A stretch of DNA of 64,000 nt. Source: UBA10365 sp041441915. Lineage in GTDB: Bacteria > Pseudomonadota > Alphaproteobacteria > Rhodobacterales > Rhodobacteraceae. Location of the stretch: positions 1 to 64,000 of the forward strand of contig JASDRS010000017.1 of NCBI GenBank assembly GCA_041441915.1. The letters are read 5' to 3'. A model generated the notes under the pieces. That model made no database searches. It was not told the DNA's origin and worked only from the letters and a program-made list of their open reading frames with translations. This document shows, piece after piece, positions 34,822-43,435 of this stretch (position 1 is its first letter; every line of letters starts with the position of its first letter). A program made the translations under genes and the position numbers.

Positions 34822-35730
34822 CTAACGTAGAAAAACCTGTGAGCTCAAGTACATATAAAGTTCTTTCACTTGCACCACCACAGGATCAATCGGTCCAATA
34901 ATCTCCAATATTTTGAGCCATATCAGGGCCATAATTGGCTTGAGCCATTCTAACCCTAGATCAATCCAAGCCGTCACATATGTGCGTGCGATGGTATCCC
35001 ACACCACCAAAGACACCCGCAATTGATCTACCTTGATCACATAAAGCTGGGCATGGGGCGCAAGAATAGGGGAACTGGTTGCGATTCTTGGTGAATTAAT
35101 GTAAAGTAAGGTCGCCAACACACCCAGACCCAAGACCAAAAAGAACGTTGGCCAAAAAGCGCTTTCCTTTTCCTTAGGGGCTATTTTTTCTGCCTCAGAT
35201 ACAGCTTTTGAGAGGCGAATTTCGGGCTTATTTATACTTGCTATGGGGCGTTCTTGAATTGGCGGTTGTAAATTTTTTTTGATTGATACCTCGTCGAGCA
35301 GGCTAAGGCTTTCATGGGCACCCACAGGTTTCTTTTGTGACGCGGATACTTGTAGACCAAGGTCCGTTTGAGTTTCAAGCGTGCCAGCTTCTTCGCGCCG
35401 GTGCAGAGTTTCGCGCGCAGCCTCTTCGCGCAAAATGCGCGAAATACTGTCGTCTAAGGGCCGTCGTTCGGGCTCATTAGGTTTTTTCTGGGTGCTTTTG
35501 GAGGGTTCACTGGGCTCTACTACAGATATTGCGTTGTTGCGCGCAAAAGCCTCGGGTGTGCTCGCTTTTGTAGGGGGGGGCAAGGGCGCTACTAGTGGCA
35601 TGACGTCAGACGCTTGCGATGCAAACCACCTGTGGGCACAGATGGAGCATTGAACCTCGCGACCGCCCTCGGGTACGGCATCATTACCAACCTCATATTG
35701 AGCGTCGCAATTAGGGCAGATAATCCGCAT
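34822..35730 (-). CDS. Zinc-ribbon (MJ0042) single-pass membrane protein
   Basis: The 302-residue protein opens with a zinc-ribbon: C5 and C8 (CPNC), C28 and C31 (CSIC), of the MJ0042 type. A long charged, low-complexity linker follows (about 40-190), then one membrane helix (192-210, FWPTFFLVLGLGVLATLLY) and a C-terminal domain of about 90 residues outside. The layout suggests signal transfer across the membrane, but no function is known to me. It is divergent from ftsE, an arrangement I recall in other alphaproteobacteria. The ATG at 35730 has GGGAAAA upstream; a start 13 codons earlier is unlikely. Confidence 0.8.
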   Translation of the reverse strand: MRIICPNCDAQYEVGNDAVPEGGREVQCSICAHRWFASQASDVMPLVAPLPPPTKASTPEAFARNNAISVVEPSEPSKSTQKKPNEPERRPLDDSISRILREEAARETLHRREEAGTLETQTDLGLQVSASQKKPVGAHESLSLLDEVSIKKNLQPPIQERPIASINKPEIRLSKAVSEAEKIAPKEKESAFWPTFFLVLGLGVLATLLYINSPRIATSSPILAPHAQLYVIKVDQLRVSLVVWDTIARTYVTAWIDLGLEWLKPIMALIWLKILEIIGPIDPVVVQVKELYMYLSSQVFLR

Positions 35731-35885
35731 TCTATTTTCCCAGCAGGTAATCCATAGGTTACTGGGCAAAGTGTAGCAATCTATTTTGCTACATCCAAGC
35801 CTTTGTAGTCAAATTTGAAGGCAATGTTATTGAAACTCTGATTTACATGAGTGAAACTGTCGAAAGTTTTACAAAGGAATGACGT

Positions 35886-36557
35886 GTGATTGCATTTGAA
35901 CAGGTTGCTTATAGTTATGGCGGGGTCGCCACGCTATCTGATGTGAATGTGCATATTGCAAAAGGCTCGTTTCATTTTCTAACTGGCCTCTCTGGTTCTG
36001 GAAAATCGACTTTTTTGAAATTATGTTATGCTGATCTTGTCCCGTCTGCAGGGCGAGTGTCTGTTTTTGGTGAATATACCAACACTTTAATTAGTGATGA
36101 TCTACCTAAAATACGCCGTAGAATTGGCGTTGTTCATCAGGATTGCCAATTTATAGAGCACTTGTCAGTGGTTGATAATGTGATCTTACCTTTGACCGTG
36201 TCGCAGCGCGCCGCCTTGCCGCAAGATGTGGCAGATTTATTGAATTGGGTTGGACTGTCTTCAGTTGTTGGAATGACGCCTATGGCGCTATCGGGGGGCG
36301 AGCGTCAGCGCGTGGCTTTGGCGCGGGCAGTCATTAACTCGCCCGAGATGATTTTGGCAGATGAACCTACGGGAAATGTAGATTGGGAAATGTCTTTGAG
36401 ATTGCTGACCCTCTTGGTTGAGTTGAATAAAATGGGCAAAACGATCGTGGTCGCAACCCATGATCTAAATTTGATCCGTACGGCCAAGGCGCTTGTGGCC
36501 TCCAGGGTCTTGCGCATTAAAGACGGGCGTGTGCTTTTAGCAGGGGCTGATTTATGA
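35886..36557 (+). CDS. ftsE: Cell division ATP-binding protein FtsE
   Basis: FtsE is the ATPase of the FtsEX complex at the division septum, which activates peptidoglycan hydrolases through FtsX. The 223-residue protein has Walker A GLSGSGKST (34-42), the ABC signature ALSGGERQRVALARA, and Walker B MILADEPTGNVD. A GTG start at 35886 follows AAGGAA. ftsX overlaps its stop by 4 bases and plsC overlaps ftsX by one, so the three are coupled. Confidence 0.94.
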   Translation: MIAFEQVAYSYGGVATLSDVNVHIAKGSFHFLTGLSGSGKSTFLKLCYADLVPSAGRVSVFGEYTNTLISDDLPKIRRRIGVVHQDCQFIEHLSVVDNVILPLTVSQRAALPQDVADLLNWVGLSSVVGMTPMALSGGERQRVALARAVINSPEMILADEPTGNVDWEMSLRLLTLLVELNKMGKTIVVATHDLNLIRTAKALVASRVLRIKDGRVLLAGADL

Positions 36558-37453
36558 ACAAGTTAGAGGCGCAAAAGGTCACACAGGCAAAAGCCAAGCA
36601 CTTGCAGGTGGTGCCGCCGTCGGGTTTGGGATTTTGGCTCACGGGCCTGACCGCAGCGGTGATGAGTTTTTTGGCGATTTTTGCCTTGGCCTTGGCTTTG
36701 ACTGCAGGCGCAGTTGCGCAAAAATGGGTGGCTGAACTGCAAGGCAAGGCCACGATTCGCCTTGTGCAAACCGTGGAAGATGGGCCGCAAAAGGTGCAAG
36801 CGATTTTGGGAATACTGGCGCAAACACCTGGAATATTGGTTGCTGCGCCGCTTGGAGAGTCTGCACAAGCTGCGCTTTTGGCGCCTTGGTTGGGTGATGG
36901 TATTCCCCTTGACACCTTGCCGCTGCCTCAAATGATTGACATGACCTATGCTGGTGAGACCTATGATTTTGAAGGGCTGCGCCTTCGGCTGGCCGCCGAA
37001 GTGCCTGATGCGATCATTGATGACCATATGCGCTTTCAGGCCCCGGTTATGGCGGCGGTTCGTCAATTGCGTTTGATAGGTTACGGCGCCTTGTCATTGA
37101 TATTGGCAACAACTGCCATGATGGTAGTTTTGGCGGTCAACGCGGCTTTGGCGGCCAATGAATCGGTGATTAAGGTATTGCAGCTTGTAGGAGCGACGGA
37201 CCGCTATATCGTGCGCGCCTTTGTGCGCCGTTTCACTGTTAGGGCGTTTGCCGGGGCAACTATGGGTAGTCTTTGCGCTGTTTTTTTCCTTTTTTACATG
37301 CCAATTTTTGAGTCAAGTTCGGGCTTTGTACGTGCCTTTGGTTTTGCTGGTGGGCAGTGGTTCTGGCCCGCGTGCTTACCGATTTTTATCGCCGTTATCG
37401 CTTATTTTGCTACACGTTGGGCAGGCTATCGCAACCTAAAAGAAGTGATTTGA
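36554..37453 (+). CDS. ftsX: Cell division protein FtsX
   Basis: FtsX is the membrane partner of FtsE; its periplasmic loop relays ATP hydrolysis to cell-wall hydrolases or their activators. The 299-residue chain has one helix near 25-50, a periplasmic region of about 120 residues, and three C-terminal helices (LIGYGALSLILATTAMMVVL, GATMGSLCAVFFLFYM, FWPACLPIFIAVIAYF). The LQLVGATDRYIVRAFVRRF segment between helices is the family hallmark. Confidence 0.92.
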   Translation: MNKLEAQKVTQAKAKHLQVVPPSGLGFWLTGLTAAVMSFLAIFALALALTAGAVAQKWVAELQGKATIRLVQTVEDGPQKVQAILGILAQTPGILVAAPLGESAQAALLAPWLGDGIPLDTLPLPQMIDMTYAGETYDFEGLRLRLAAEVPDAIIDDHMRFQAPVMAAVRQLRLIGYGALSLILATTAMMVVLAVNAALAANESVIKVLQLVGATDRYIVRAFVRRFTVRAFAGATMGSLCAVFFLFYMPIFESSSGFVRAFGFAGGQWFWPACLPIFIAVIAYFATRWAGYRNLKEVI

Positions 37454-38205
37454 TGCGCTATATTTTGCAATGGATATTGTCTTTAGTCTTTGTGATCCAG
37501 ATGTATGGCTCTTTGGTGGTAATATCAATTGTGTATTTCCCCTATGCGATTCTGTCGCGCAAAGGGGCACAGGCCGCCTGTTTAAGCTTTGGTACTTGGG
37601 TGGTTTTTTCTGCGAAATGGCTTATTGGCCTGACTGCTGAGATACGCGGAGAGGTACCGGATACGGGCGTTTTGATTGCGTCAAAACATCAATCATTCTT
37701 CGACATTATTTTACTGTTTTCGGTATTGCGCACTCCCCGATTTGTAATGAAAAGCGAACTAAGGTGGGTTCCGTTTTTGGGCTATTATGCGCTTAGAATT
37801 GGTTGTGTACCAGTCAATCGCGGCAAGCGTGGCGCCGCCATTGCAAAGATGATTTCAGATGTAAAATCAGGCTATACCCCGGCTGGGCAATTGATTATTT
37901 ACCCCCAAGGCACGCGCGTGCCCCCTGGAGTGCAAATGCCCTATAAGGTTGGCACGGCTATTCTATACAGGCAATTGGGGCAACCATGCGTGCCTGTGGC
38001 CACAAATGTGGGGCTATTTTGGCCAAAACGAGGCATTTACCGAAAGCCTGGCCGTGCTGTGTTGGAATTTTTGCCTATCATTCCCCCAGGCGAAAAGACG
38101 CATGACTTTATGGCGTGCATTGAAGATGTTGTTGAAACCGCTTCGAACGCTTTGATGGAAGAGGTAGACTTCAGCCAGCCAGTCCCAGCGCAGGGCAAGC
38201 TTTAA
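37453..38205 (+). CDS. plsC: 1-acyl-sn-glycerol-3-phosphate acyltransferase PlsC
   Basis: PlsC adds the second acyl chain to lysophosphatidate, giving phosphatidate for all phospholipids. The 250-residue protein has an N-terminal membrane helix and the HX4D catalytic motif in SKHQSFFD (H79, D84). It also has FLGYYALRIGCVPVNR and YPQGTR, where the more usual motif III is EGTR; a Q in place of E is seen in some relatives. The start overlaps the ftsX stop by one base, making an ftsE-ftsX-plsC operon. It overlaps the end of convergent accA. Confidence 0.92.
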   Translation: MRYILQWILSLVFVIQMYGSLVVISIVYFPYAILSRKGAQAACLSFGTWVVFSAKWLIGLTAEIRGEVPDTGVLIASKHQSFFDIILLFSVLRTPRFVMKSELRWVPFLGYYALRIGCVPVNRGKRGAAIAKMISDVKSGYTPAGQLIIYPQGTRVPPGVQMPYKVGTAILYRQLGQPCVPVATNVGLFWPKRGIYRKPGRAVLEFLPIIPPGEKTHDFMACIEDVVETASNALMEEVDFSQPVPAQGKL

Positions 38206-39161
38206 GTGGCAAGGCCTTTGGTGCCCATTTTTAAATATTTTTGACGCCGATCTTTGATTAGGGCCGAGGGATTTTTGTTGACAAGCTCTTTAAGCATCAG
38301 TTCAATCGCTTTGCCCACGGCGCTGATTGTTTCTTTGTGCCCCCGTTGGGCACCGCCTACGGGTTCATTAATAATTTGGTCAGCCACGCCCAGTTTTTGT
38401 AGATCTTGTGCCGTTAGGCGCAAAGCGTCTGCCGCTTCGCGCATTCTCTCGGGATTTTTCCACAAGATCGAGGCGCAGCCCTCGGGAGAAATTACCGAAT
38501 AGACCGAATGTTCCAGCATGGCCACGCGGTTTGCGGTTGCAAATGCCACTGCACCGCCAGACCCGCCCTCGCCAATGATGACCGAAATTAGGGGCACCCC
38601 AATTTCTAAACATTTTTGTGTTGAACGTGCGATGGCTTCGGCTTGGCCACGTTCCTCTGCGCCTTTACCGGGATAGGCACCAGGCGTGTCTACCAAAGTG
38701 ATCACCGGCAGTTTGAAGCGATTAGCCAGATCCATGAGGCGAATGGCTTTGCGGTAGCCTTCGGGGCGGGCCATACCAAAATTCCGCTCGATACGTGACT
38801 TTGTATCATTGCCCTTTTCATGGCCAATCACTACGATCGGCTGATCGTTAAATCGTGCTAGTCCACCCATTACGGCATGGTCATCGGCAAAGTTACGATC
38901 ACCTGCAAGCGGCGTATATTCGGTAAACAAGACTTCAATATAATCCTTTGTATGGGGGCGGTTGGGGTGACGGGCCACCTGGCATTTGCGCCAAGGGCTT
39001 AGATTTTTATAAAGATCAAACAGAAGCGCTTGAGCCTTTTTGTCTAGTCCCACAGCCTCTTTTTCGATGTCCATCTCGGCATTATTGCGCGCTAAAGCTC
39101 GAAGCTCCTCTGCTTTGCCTTCAATTTCTGCTAATGGTTTTTCAAATTCGAGGTAATTCAT
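38202..39161 (-). CDS. accA: Acetyl-CoA carboxylase carboxyltransferase subunit alpha
   Basis: AccA with AccD transfers CO2 from biotin to acetyl-CoA, giving malonyl-CoA for fatty acids. The 319-residue length is standard. Typical blocks are MNYLEFEKPLAEIE, RPHTKDYIEVLF, TLVDTPGAYPGKGAEERGQA and ISVIIGEGGSGGA, the last forming the oxyanion turn. The ATG at 39161 has CGGAG upstream; the longer frame to 39236 lacks family support. accD is not in the window. Confidence 0.96.
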   Translation of the reverse strand: MNYLEFEKPLAEIEGKAEELRALARNNAEMDIEKEAVGLDKKAQALLFDLYKNLSPWRKCQVARHPNRPHTKDYIEVLFTEYTPLAGDRNFADDHAVMGGLARFNDQPIVVIGHEKGNDTKSRIERNFGMARPEGYRKAIRLMDLANRFKLPVITLVDTPGAYPGKGAEERGQAEAIARSTQKCLEIGVPLISVIIGEGGSGGAVAFATANRVAMLEHSVYSVISPEGCASILWKNPERMREAADALRLTAQDLQKLGVADQIINEPVGGAQRGHKETISAVGKAIELMLKELVNKNPSALIKDRRQKYLKMGTKGLAT

Positions 39162-39286
39162 GAAATACTCCGATTCACTCGACCCTTTATATGTTGATAC
39201 CACAGCGATATTCAACCAACCACATCGGTGCGTCATAAAAAACAGCAGACCTCAAGGCTTGGCCTTGGCGCGCGCATCTTCCCTAA

Positions 39287-39320
39287 GTGTTGACTTGGGC
39301 CTCCCCGCCCTTGTCAACAC
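39287..39320. repeat. Long inverted repeat between accA and the epimerase gene
   Basis: GTGTTGAC (39287-39294) and GTCAACAC (39313-39320) are perfect complements, and inside them GGGC pairs with GCCC around CTCCCC. It could form a long hairpin in RNA or be a two-fold operator. It lies about 125 bases before each of two divergent starts (accA and the DgcA-like gene). Partial copies (TGTCAA, TGTCAACA) lie 55-70 bases further on. No T-run follows. Confidence 0.5.
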
Positions 39321-39444
39321 GGATGTCTTGTTTGCGAAAGAGCGCAAATCCAAAAACAGTTGTTGTTTTTTATGTCAATCTGTCAACAGGGTAGGTGAAA
39401 TTGTATAAAAGTCGGCAAGCGACGGTGATCATAGAAAGTAAAAA

Positions 39445-40407
39445 ATGATTTCACAATATAGGCGCGACTTTGATTTATTGCAGCCCTTTGCTATCTCCCG
39501 GGGTGCGCGTAGTTTGGCACAAGTGATTGAGGTTAATATTTCCCGTTTTGGCTGCATAGGGCGTGGCGAATCTTTGCCCTATGTTCGTTATGGCGACAGT
39601 TTTGAATCAGTTAGCGATCAAATTAGCCAAGTCCCCGACACTGTGACGCGGGCTGATTTACAAAATTTTTTACCAGCAGGTGCCGCGCGCAATGCGATTG
39701 ACTGTGCGATTTGGGATCTAGAAGCGAAGGCCGCTAAACGCCCGCTTTGGACATTGATTGGCCGACATTCACCAAAGCCACTGCGTACGGCATATACTTT
39801 GTCGCTTGATACGCCTGAAATGATGCGCCAAATGGCTATAAAAAATGCGGATCGTTGTATTTTGAAGCTAAAATTGGGTGGTGTGGATGATGTCGTGCGT
39901 CTTGAGGCCGTGCGTCAGGGGGCCCCTACTACACGGCTGATAGTTGATGCCAATGAGGGGTGGGACATCGATGTTTATCAAGACCTCGCCCCCTATTTAG
40001 TCAGGCTAGGTGTCGAAATGGTCGAGCAGCCTTTGCCTGCAGAATCCGATGATATGCTGGGCGAAATTGCCCATCATTTACCCATCTGTGCCGACGAATC
40101 TTGTCATGACCGCAGCAGTTTGGCGCAACTAAGGGGCAAGTATGACATGGTAAATATCAAACTTGATAAGGCCGGCGGTCTGACCGAGGCGTTGAACCTG
40201 CGCGATCAAGCACGCGAAATGGGCTTTGGGGTGATGGTAGGATGTATGGTGACATCAAGCTTGGCAATCGCGCCTGCGGTCCTATTGGCGCAGAGCGCTG
40301 ACTTGGTAGATCTTGACGCGCCGTTGCTTTTGGCACAAGACCGTAAGCATGCATTAAAATTTAACCGCACGACGATCAGCCCGCCCACATCAGAACTATG
40401 GGGATAG
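39445..40407 (+). CDS. Enolase-superfamily epimerase (DgcA / L-Ala-D/L-Glu epimerase type)
   Basis: This 320-residue protein of the muconate-lactonising branch has a (beta/alpha)7 barrel. The catalytic lysine pair is in KLKLGG (141-146), metal ligands are D168 (VDANEGW), E194 (VEQPLPAE) and D217 (ADES), and the second lysine lies in KLDKAGG (239-245). Relatives epimerise L-Ala-D/L-Glu from wall recycling or racemise N-acetyl-D-glutamate (DgcA); sequence cannot separate these. A D-amino-acid transaminase starts two bases downstream, pointing to D-amino-acid or murein-peptide use. Confidence 0.85.
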   Translation: MISQYRRDFDLLQPFAISRGARSLAQVIEVNISRFGCIGRGESLPYVRYGDSFESVSDQISQVPDTVTRADLQNFLPAGAARNAIDCAIWDLEAKAAKRPLWTLIGRHSPKPLRTAYTLSLDTPEMMRQMAIKNADRCILKLKLGGVDDVVRLEAVRQGAPTTRLIVDANEGWDIDVYQDLAPYLVRLGVEMVEQPLPAESDDMLGEIAHHLPICADESCHDRSSLAQLRGKYDMVNIKLDKAGGLTEALNLRDQAREMGFGVMVGCMVTSSLAIAPAVLLAQSADLVDLDAPLLLAQDRKHALKFNRTTISPPTSELWG

Positions 40408-40408
40408 A

Positions 40409-41272
40409 ATGACAAGAACTGTATACGTAAACGGCATATTTCTTCCTGAGGAAGAGGCGAAGATCTCGATCTTTGACCGTGGTTTTTTGATGGCTGATAG
40501 TGTTTATGAAGTCACCTCAGTTTTGGATGGAAAGCTGATTGATTTTGCCGGCCATATGGTGCGCCTTGAGCGGTCTTTGTCGGAACTTTCCATGGAAAGT
40601 CCCGCTACGGTCACCCAGATTTTGGCTATTCACCGCAAGTTAGTCACTGAAAACAATATCAACGAAGGTATGATCTATCTTCAAGTAACCCGTGGCAACT
40701 CTGGCGATCGTGACTTTGTTTTTCCAGACCCAAAGATCACAATGCCAAGCCTTGTTCTGTTCACGCAAAATAAACCTGGCATGGAAGATGCGCCTTCAGC
40801 GAAAGTGGGCATGCGGATAATTTCCATCCCTGATCTGCGCTGGGGGCGCCGCGACATTAAGACGGTGCAGCTTTTATACCCATCGATGGGTAAAATGATA
40901 GCTAAGGCCGAAGGTTGCGATGATGCTTGGATGGTGGAAGACGGCTTTGTCACCGAGGGTACGTCGAACAATACCTATATTGTTAAGGGTAACATGATTA
41001 TCACCCGCCAATTGTCGCATGATATTTTGAATGGAATTACGCGTGCTGCAGTGCTCCGCTGTGCGCGTGAAGCTCAAATGCAGGTAGTAGAGCGTCCCTT
41101 TACCATTGAAGAAGCAATGGCCGCGGACGAGGCTTTTTTTACCTCGGCTAGTGCGTTTGTTATGCCTGTTGTGGAAATTGACAGTAGAGCCATTGGCAGC
41201 GGTATGCCAGGTCCCGTTGTGGCCAGAATGCGTGAAATTTACTTAAGTGAAATGCGTAAAAGCGCTATTTAA
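40409..41272 (+). CDS. D-amino-acid transaminase-like PLP enzyme
   Basis: This fold-type IV aminotransferase has 287 residues. The PLP lysine is K151 in RRDIKTVQLLYP; VTEGTSNNTYIV follows, in the position of the cofactor phosphate loop. The start YVNGIFLPEEEAKISIFDRGF and the RRDIK block resemble D-amino acid transaminases more than IlvE or PabC. It probably exchanges amino groups between D-amino acids and 2-oxo acids, releasing D-glutamate or D-alanine nitrogen. It follows the epimerase by one base and overlaps the end of the convergent N-formylglutamate amidohydrolase. Confidence 0.87.
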   Translation: MTRTVYVNGIFLPEEEAKISIFDRGFLMADSVYEVTSVLDGKLIDFAGHMVRLERSLSELSMESPATVTQILAIHRKLVTENNINEGMIYLQVTRGNSGDRDFVFPDPKITMPSLVLFTQNKPGMEDAPSAKVGMRIISIPDLRWGRRDIKTVQLLYPSMGKMIAKAEGCDDAWMVEDGFVTEGTSNNTYIVKGNMIITRQLSHDILNGITRAAVLRCAREAQMQVVERPFTIEEAMAADEAFFTSASAFVMPVVEIDSRAIGSGMPGPVVARMREIYLSEMRKSAI

Positions 41273-42009
41273 CCTCGCCTTAAGTGCATAAGGGCCCTGC
41301 TGAAAAGTGGGGCTAGTCGCGCGGCCCAAGCCTTTTGCTTTTCTTCTGTATCAATCAGGTCATTTCTGATTTCGATTAAGCTGTTTTGGCGCCCTGTGCT
41401 TATGGCGTGGCGGTCTATTGAATCGCCAGGTAGGGCGCCGACATAGGGTTCATTGTCGCCCACAACTAGATCACGTTCCTGTGCTAGTTCGGCCAAGATT
41501 TTTTGCGAAAGACGCGGATCTTGGCGCGCACAAAGCACCCCAATATGCCAAGGCCGCGGCGCGCGGCCGCGTAGGTAGGGCGTAAAAGAATGTATAGCCA
41601 AAAGTGCGGCATGGGGTGCGCGCATCATCAGCTCCTGAAAAGCCGTGTGATAAGGGTGATACAGCGCGTCACAGCGCGCGACGATGTCATCTTCCGAAAT
41701 ATAGCGATTGGCTGGAATAAGTGTGCCGTCATAAAGCTTCATCACCAAGGTCGGGTCAGCCAAGCCACGATTTGGGTCAATCACCAGTCGCGAAAAACCC
41801 GAAAGAATTGCGGGACTTTGCAGATGGATGGTCAGCGCCCGCGCCACGCCTGCTGCGCCGACATCATAGGCAATATGGCGGGCCATATCGTTGGGCTCTA
41901 CCCCCAAGTCGCCGCCATTGATCTCGTCTGGAACATGGTTTGATGCGTGATCAACGCTGATGACAAAATCACCCTGAAACTCTGATCCGATGATATGAAA
42001 TGGGGGCAT
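41269..42009 (-). CDS. N-formylglutamate amidohydrolase family protein
   Basis: The 246-residue protein has the HutG/FGase blocks: VISVDHASNHVPDEI near the start, RLVIDPNRGLADP, HSFTPYL and ALPGDSIDRHAIS. The family removes the formyl group from N-formylglutamate at the end of histidine breakdown. Here no hut genes are beside it; the neighbours act on D-amino acids, so another N-acyl substrate is possible. Convergent 4-base overlap with the transaminase. Confidence 0.85.
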   Translation of the reverse strand: MPPFHIIGSEFQGDFVISVDHASNHVPDEINGGDLGVEPNDMARHIAYDVGAAGVARALTIHLQSPAILSGFSRLVIDPNRGLADPTLVMKLYDGTLIPANRYISEDDIVARCDALYHPYHTAFQELMMRAPHAALLAIHSFTPYLRGRAPRPWHIGVLCARQDPRLSQKILAELAQERDLVVGDNEPYVGALPGDSIDRHAISTGRQNSLIEIRNDLIDTEEKQKAWAARLAPLFSRALMHLRRG

Positions 42010-42269
42010 GATCTACCTTTGGTTTCGCAGGGCCCCTTCTAGCGGTGAACGTTTAAGGAAACAATCTTTACCCTGTCTGCGTAGCGTTTTGGGTAGCAGT
42101 GCTGTAATAGCGCTTGGCAACGGCCATGATTAAAGCACCAATACTGGCGTAAAACTCACGGTCTAATCTGAACAAAATTTTTGGAAAAAGCAGTTATGCG
42201 CGCTCTTTTCAATTTCTGTGGGCTTTTCTTTTGGTGTTGATTATGCCCTTTTGTGCAAAAGGAGCGCCC

Positions 42270-42932
42270 ATGTCACTTGTCACTATCCAAAGCCGCATTA
42301 CAACCGCCGAAACTCAAGCGGGTCGCGCCATCGGGTCGGTGACATTGATCGCCGTGTCCAAATTGCAGCCACTTTCACGCCTGACTGAAGTTTTGGGGCA
42401 GGGCCATCAGGTATTTGGTGAAAATTATGTGCAAGAAACGGCGCAGAAATGGCCCGACCTGCGCGCCAGCTTTGGCGAGGTTGACGTGCATATGGTAGGG
42501 CCATTGCAGAGCAACAAAGTCAAACAGGCGATGGAGCTATTTGACGTGATTCAAAGTGTTGATCGCTCTTCGTTGGCCGAACGTATCGCACGCCTTGCAC
42601 AGGACTTGGGCCGCTGCCCCGATCTGTTTATTCAAGTAAACACGGGTGCTGAACCGCAAAAGGCAGGAGTTTTGCCACAAAATACTGATTCATTCGTAAA
42701 AAACTGCCGTGCCATGCATCTCCCTTTGGAAGGCTTAATGTGCATTCCTCCCGAGGGCGAAGACGCCAGGCCCCATTTTGTGATGCTGGCCGATATGGCG
42801 GCGCGGAATGGACTTTTGGGCTTGTCGATAGGTATGAGCGCCGATTTTGAAACTGCAATCGCGACTGGTGCCACCCATGTGCGCCTAGGCAGTGCGATTT
42901 TTGGTGCGCGCCCAGTTAAAGCCAGTAGCTAG
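42270..42932 (+). CDS. PLP homeostasis protein, YggS family
   Basis: A 220-residue single-domain alanine-racemase-like barrel without the C-terminal domain of true racemases. The PLP lysine is K31 in IAVSKLQPL. Other blocks are VFGENYVQE, HMVGPLQSNKVK and GLSIGMSADFETAIATGATHVRLG. YggS proteins bind PLP and keep the free PLP pool balanced; no catalysis is established. The ATG at 42270 has AAGGAG upstream, so the longer frame from 42231 was discarded. It overlaps the end of the convergent YkuD gene by 4 bases. Confidence 0.94.
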   Translation: MSLVTIQSRITTAETQAGRAIGSVTLIAVSKLQPLSRLTEVLGQGHQVFGENYVQETAQKWPDLRASFGEVDVHMVGPLQSNKVKQAMELFDVIQSVDRSSLAERIARLAQDLGRCPDLFIQVNTGAEPQKAGVLPQNTDSFVKNCRAMHLPLEGLMCIPPEGEDARPHFVMLADMAARNGLLGLSIGMSADFETAIATGATHVRLGSAIFGARPVKASS

Positions 42933-43435
42933 CTCTTCACAATCAGGCGCGACGTGGGCTTAAGTTGATGGGTGATCCATATTAGATCTTTTTTGGCAAA
43001 GGCCACACAGCCTGCCGTAGGATGACGTGGTTTGCGCCATGTGTGAATGAAAATAGCTGATCCTGCCCCGGCCTGGGCATAGGGCCAGTTATAATTAGTG
43101 AGTAGAATTATGTCATAAAGCGGGTCGGCACGGCGCAGCTTCTCATGGTTAAATCCATGTGGAGAGCGGCACATCAGATTGTAAAAGGGGTCTGCGGGAT
43201 CGTCCGACCAAAGATCATTCAGTCCAATGGGCAGCGCCCAATTTGGTAAATCTGACTTCGAAATGCGATCGGGGCGGTAAAGTAGACCAACGATCGCGTG
43301 GGTCCCGGCTGGGGTGACACCGTCTCCTTCGCGTTTGGTTTGCCCGATTCCGCCCCGCCCAATGGCGCAGGGCAATTTTCGCCCCGCCATTTTAGCCCCC
43401 ATTGTGGTGAGCCGAAGATGTGGCACGCCTGTCAT
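42929..43435 (-). CDS. L,D-transpeptidase (YkuD) family protein without signal peptide
   Basis: The 168-residue protein ends with the YkuD active-site motif IFIHTWRKPRHPTAGCVAF, including the HPTAGC segment with the nucleophile cysteine. The family usually cross-links peptidoglycan in the periplasm, yet this chain shows no signal peptide or membrane helix at its start (MTGVPHLRLTTMGAKMAG). It starts in the ribA stop (ATGA overlap), so it is co-translated with a cytosolic riboflavin enzyme. Either it is exported in another way or it acts on a cytosolic substrate; the data do not say. Confidence 0.85.
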   Translation of the reverse strand: MTGVPHLRLTTMGAKMAGRKLPCAIGRGGIGQTKREGDGVTPAGTHAIVGLLYRPDRISKSDLPNWALPIGLNDLWSDDPADPFYNLMCRSPHGFNHEKLRRADPLYDIILLTNYNWPYAQAGAGSAIFIHTWRKPRHPTAGCVAFAKKDLIWITHQLKPTSRLIVKS

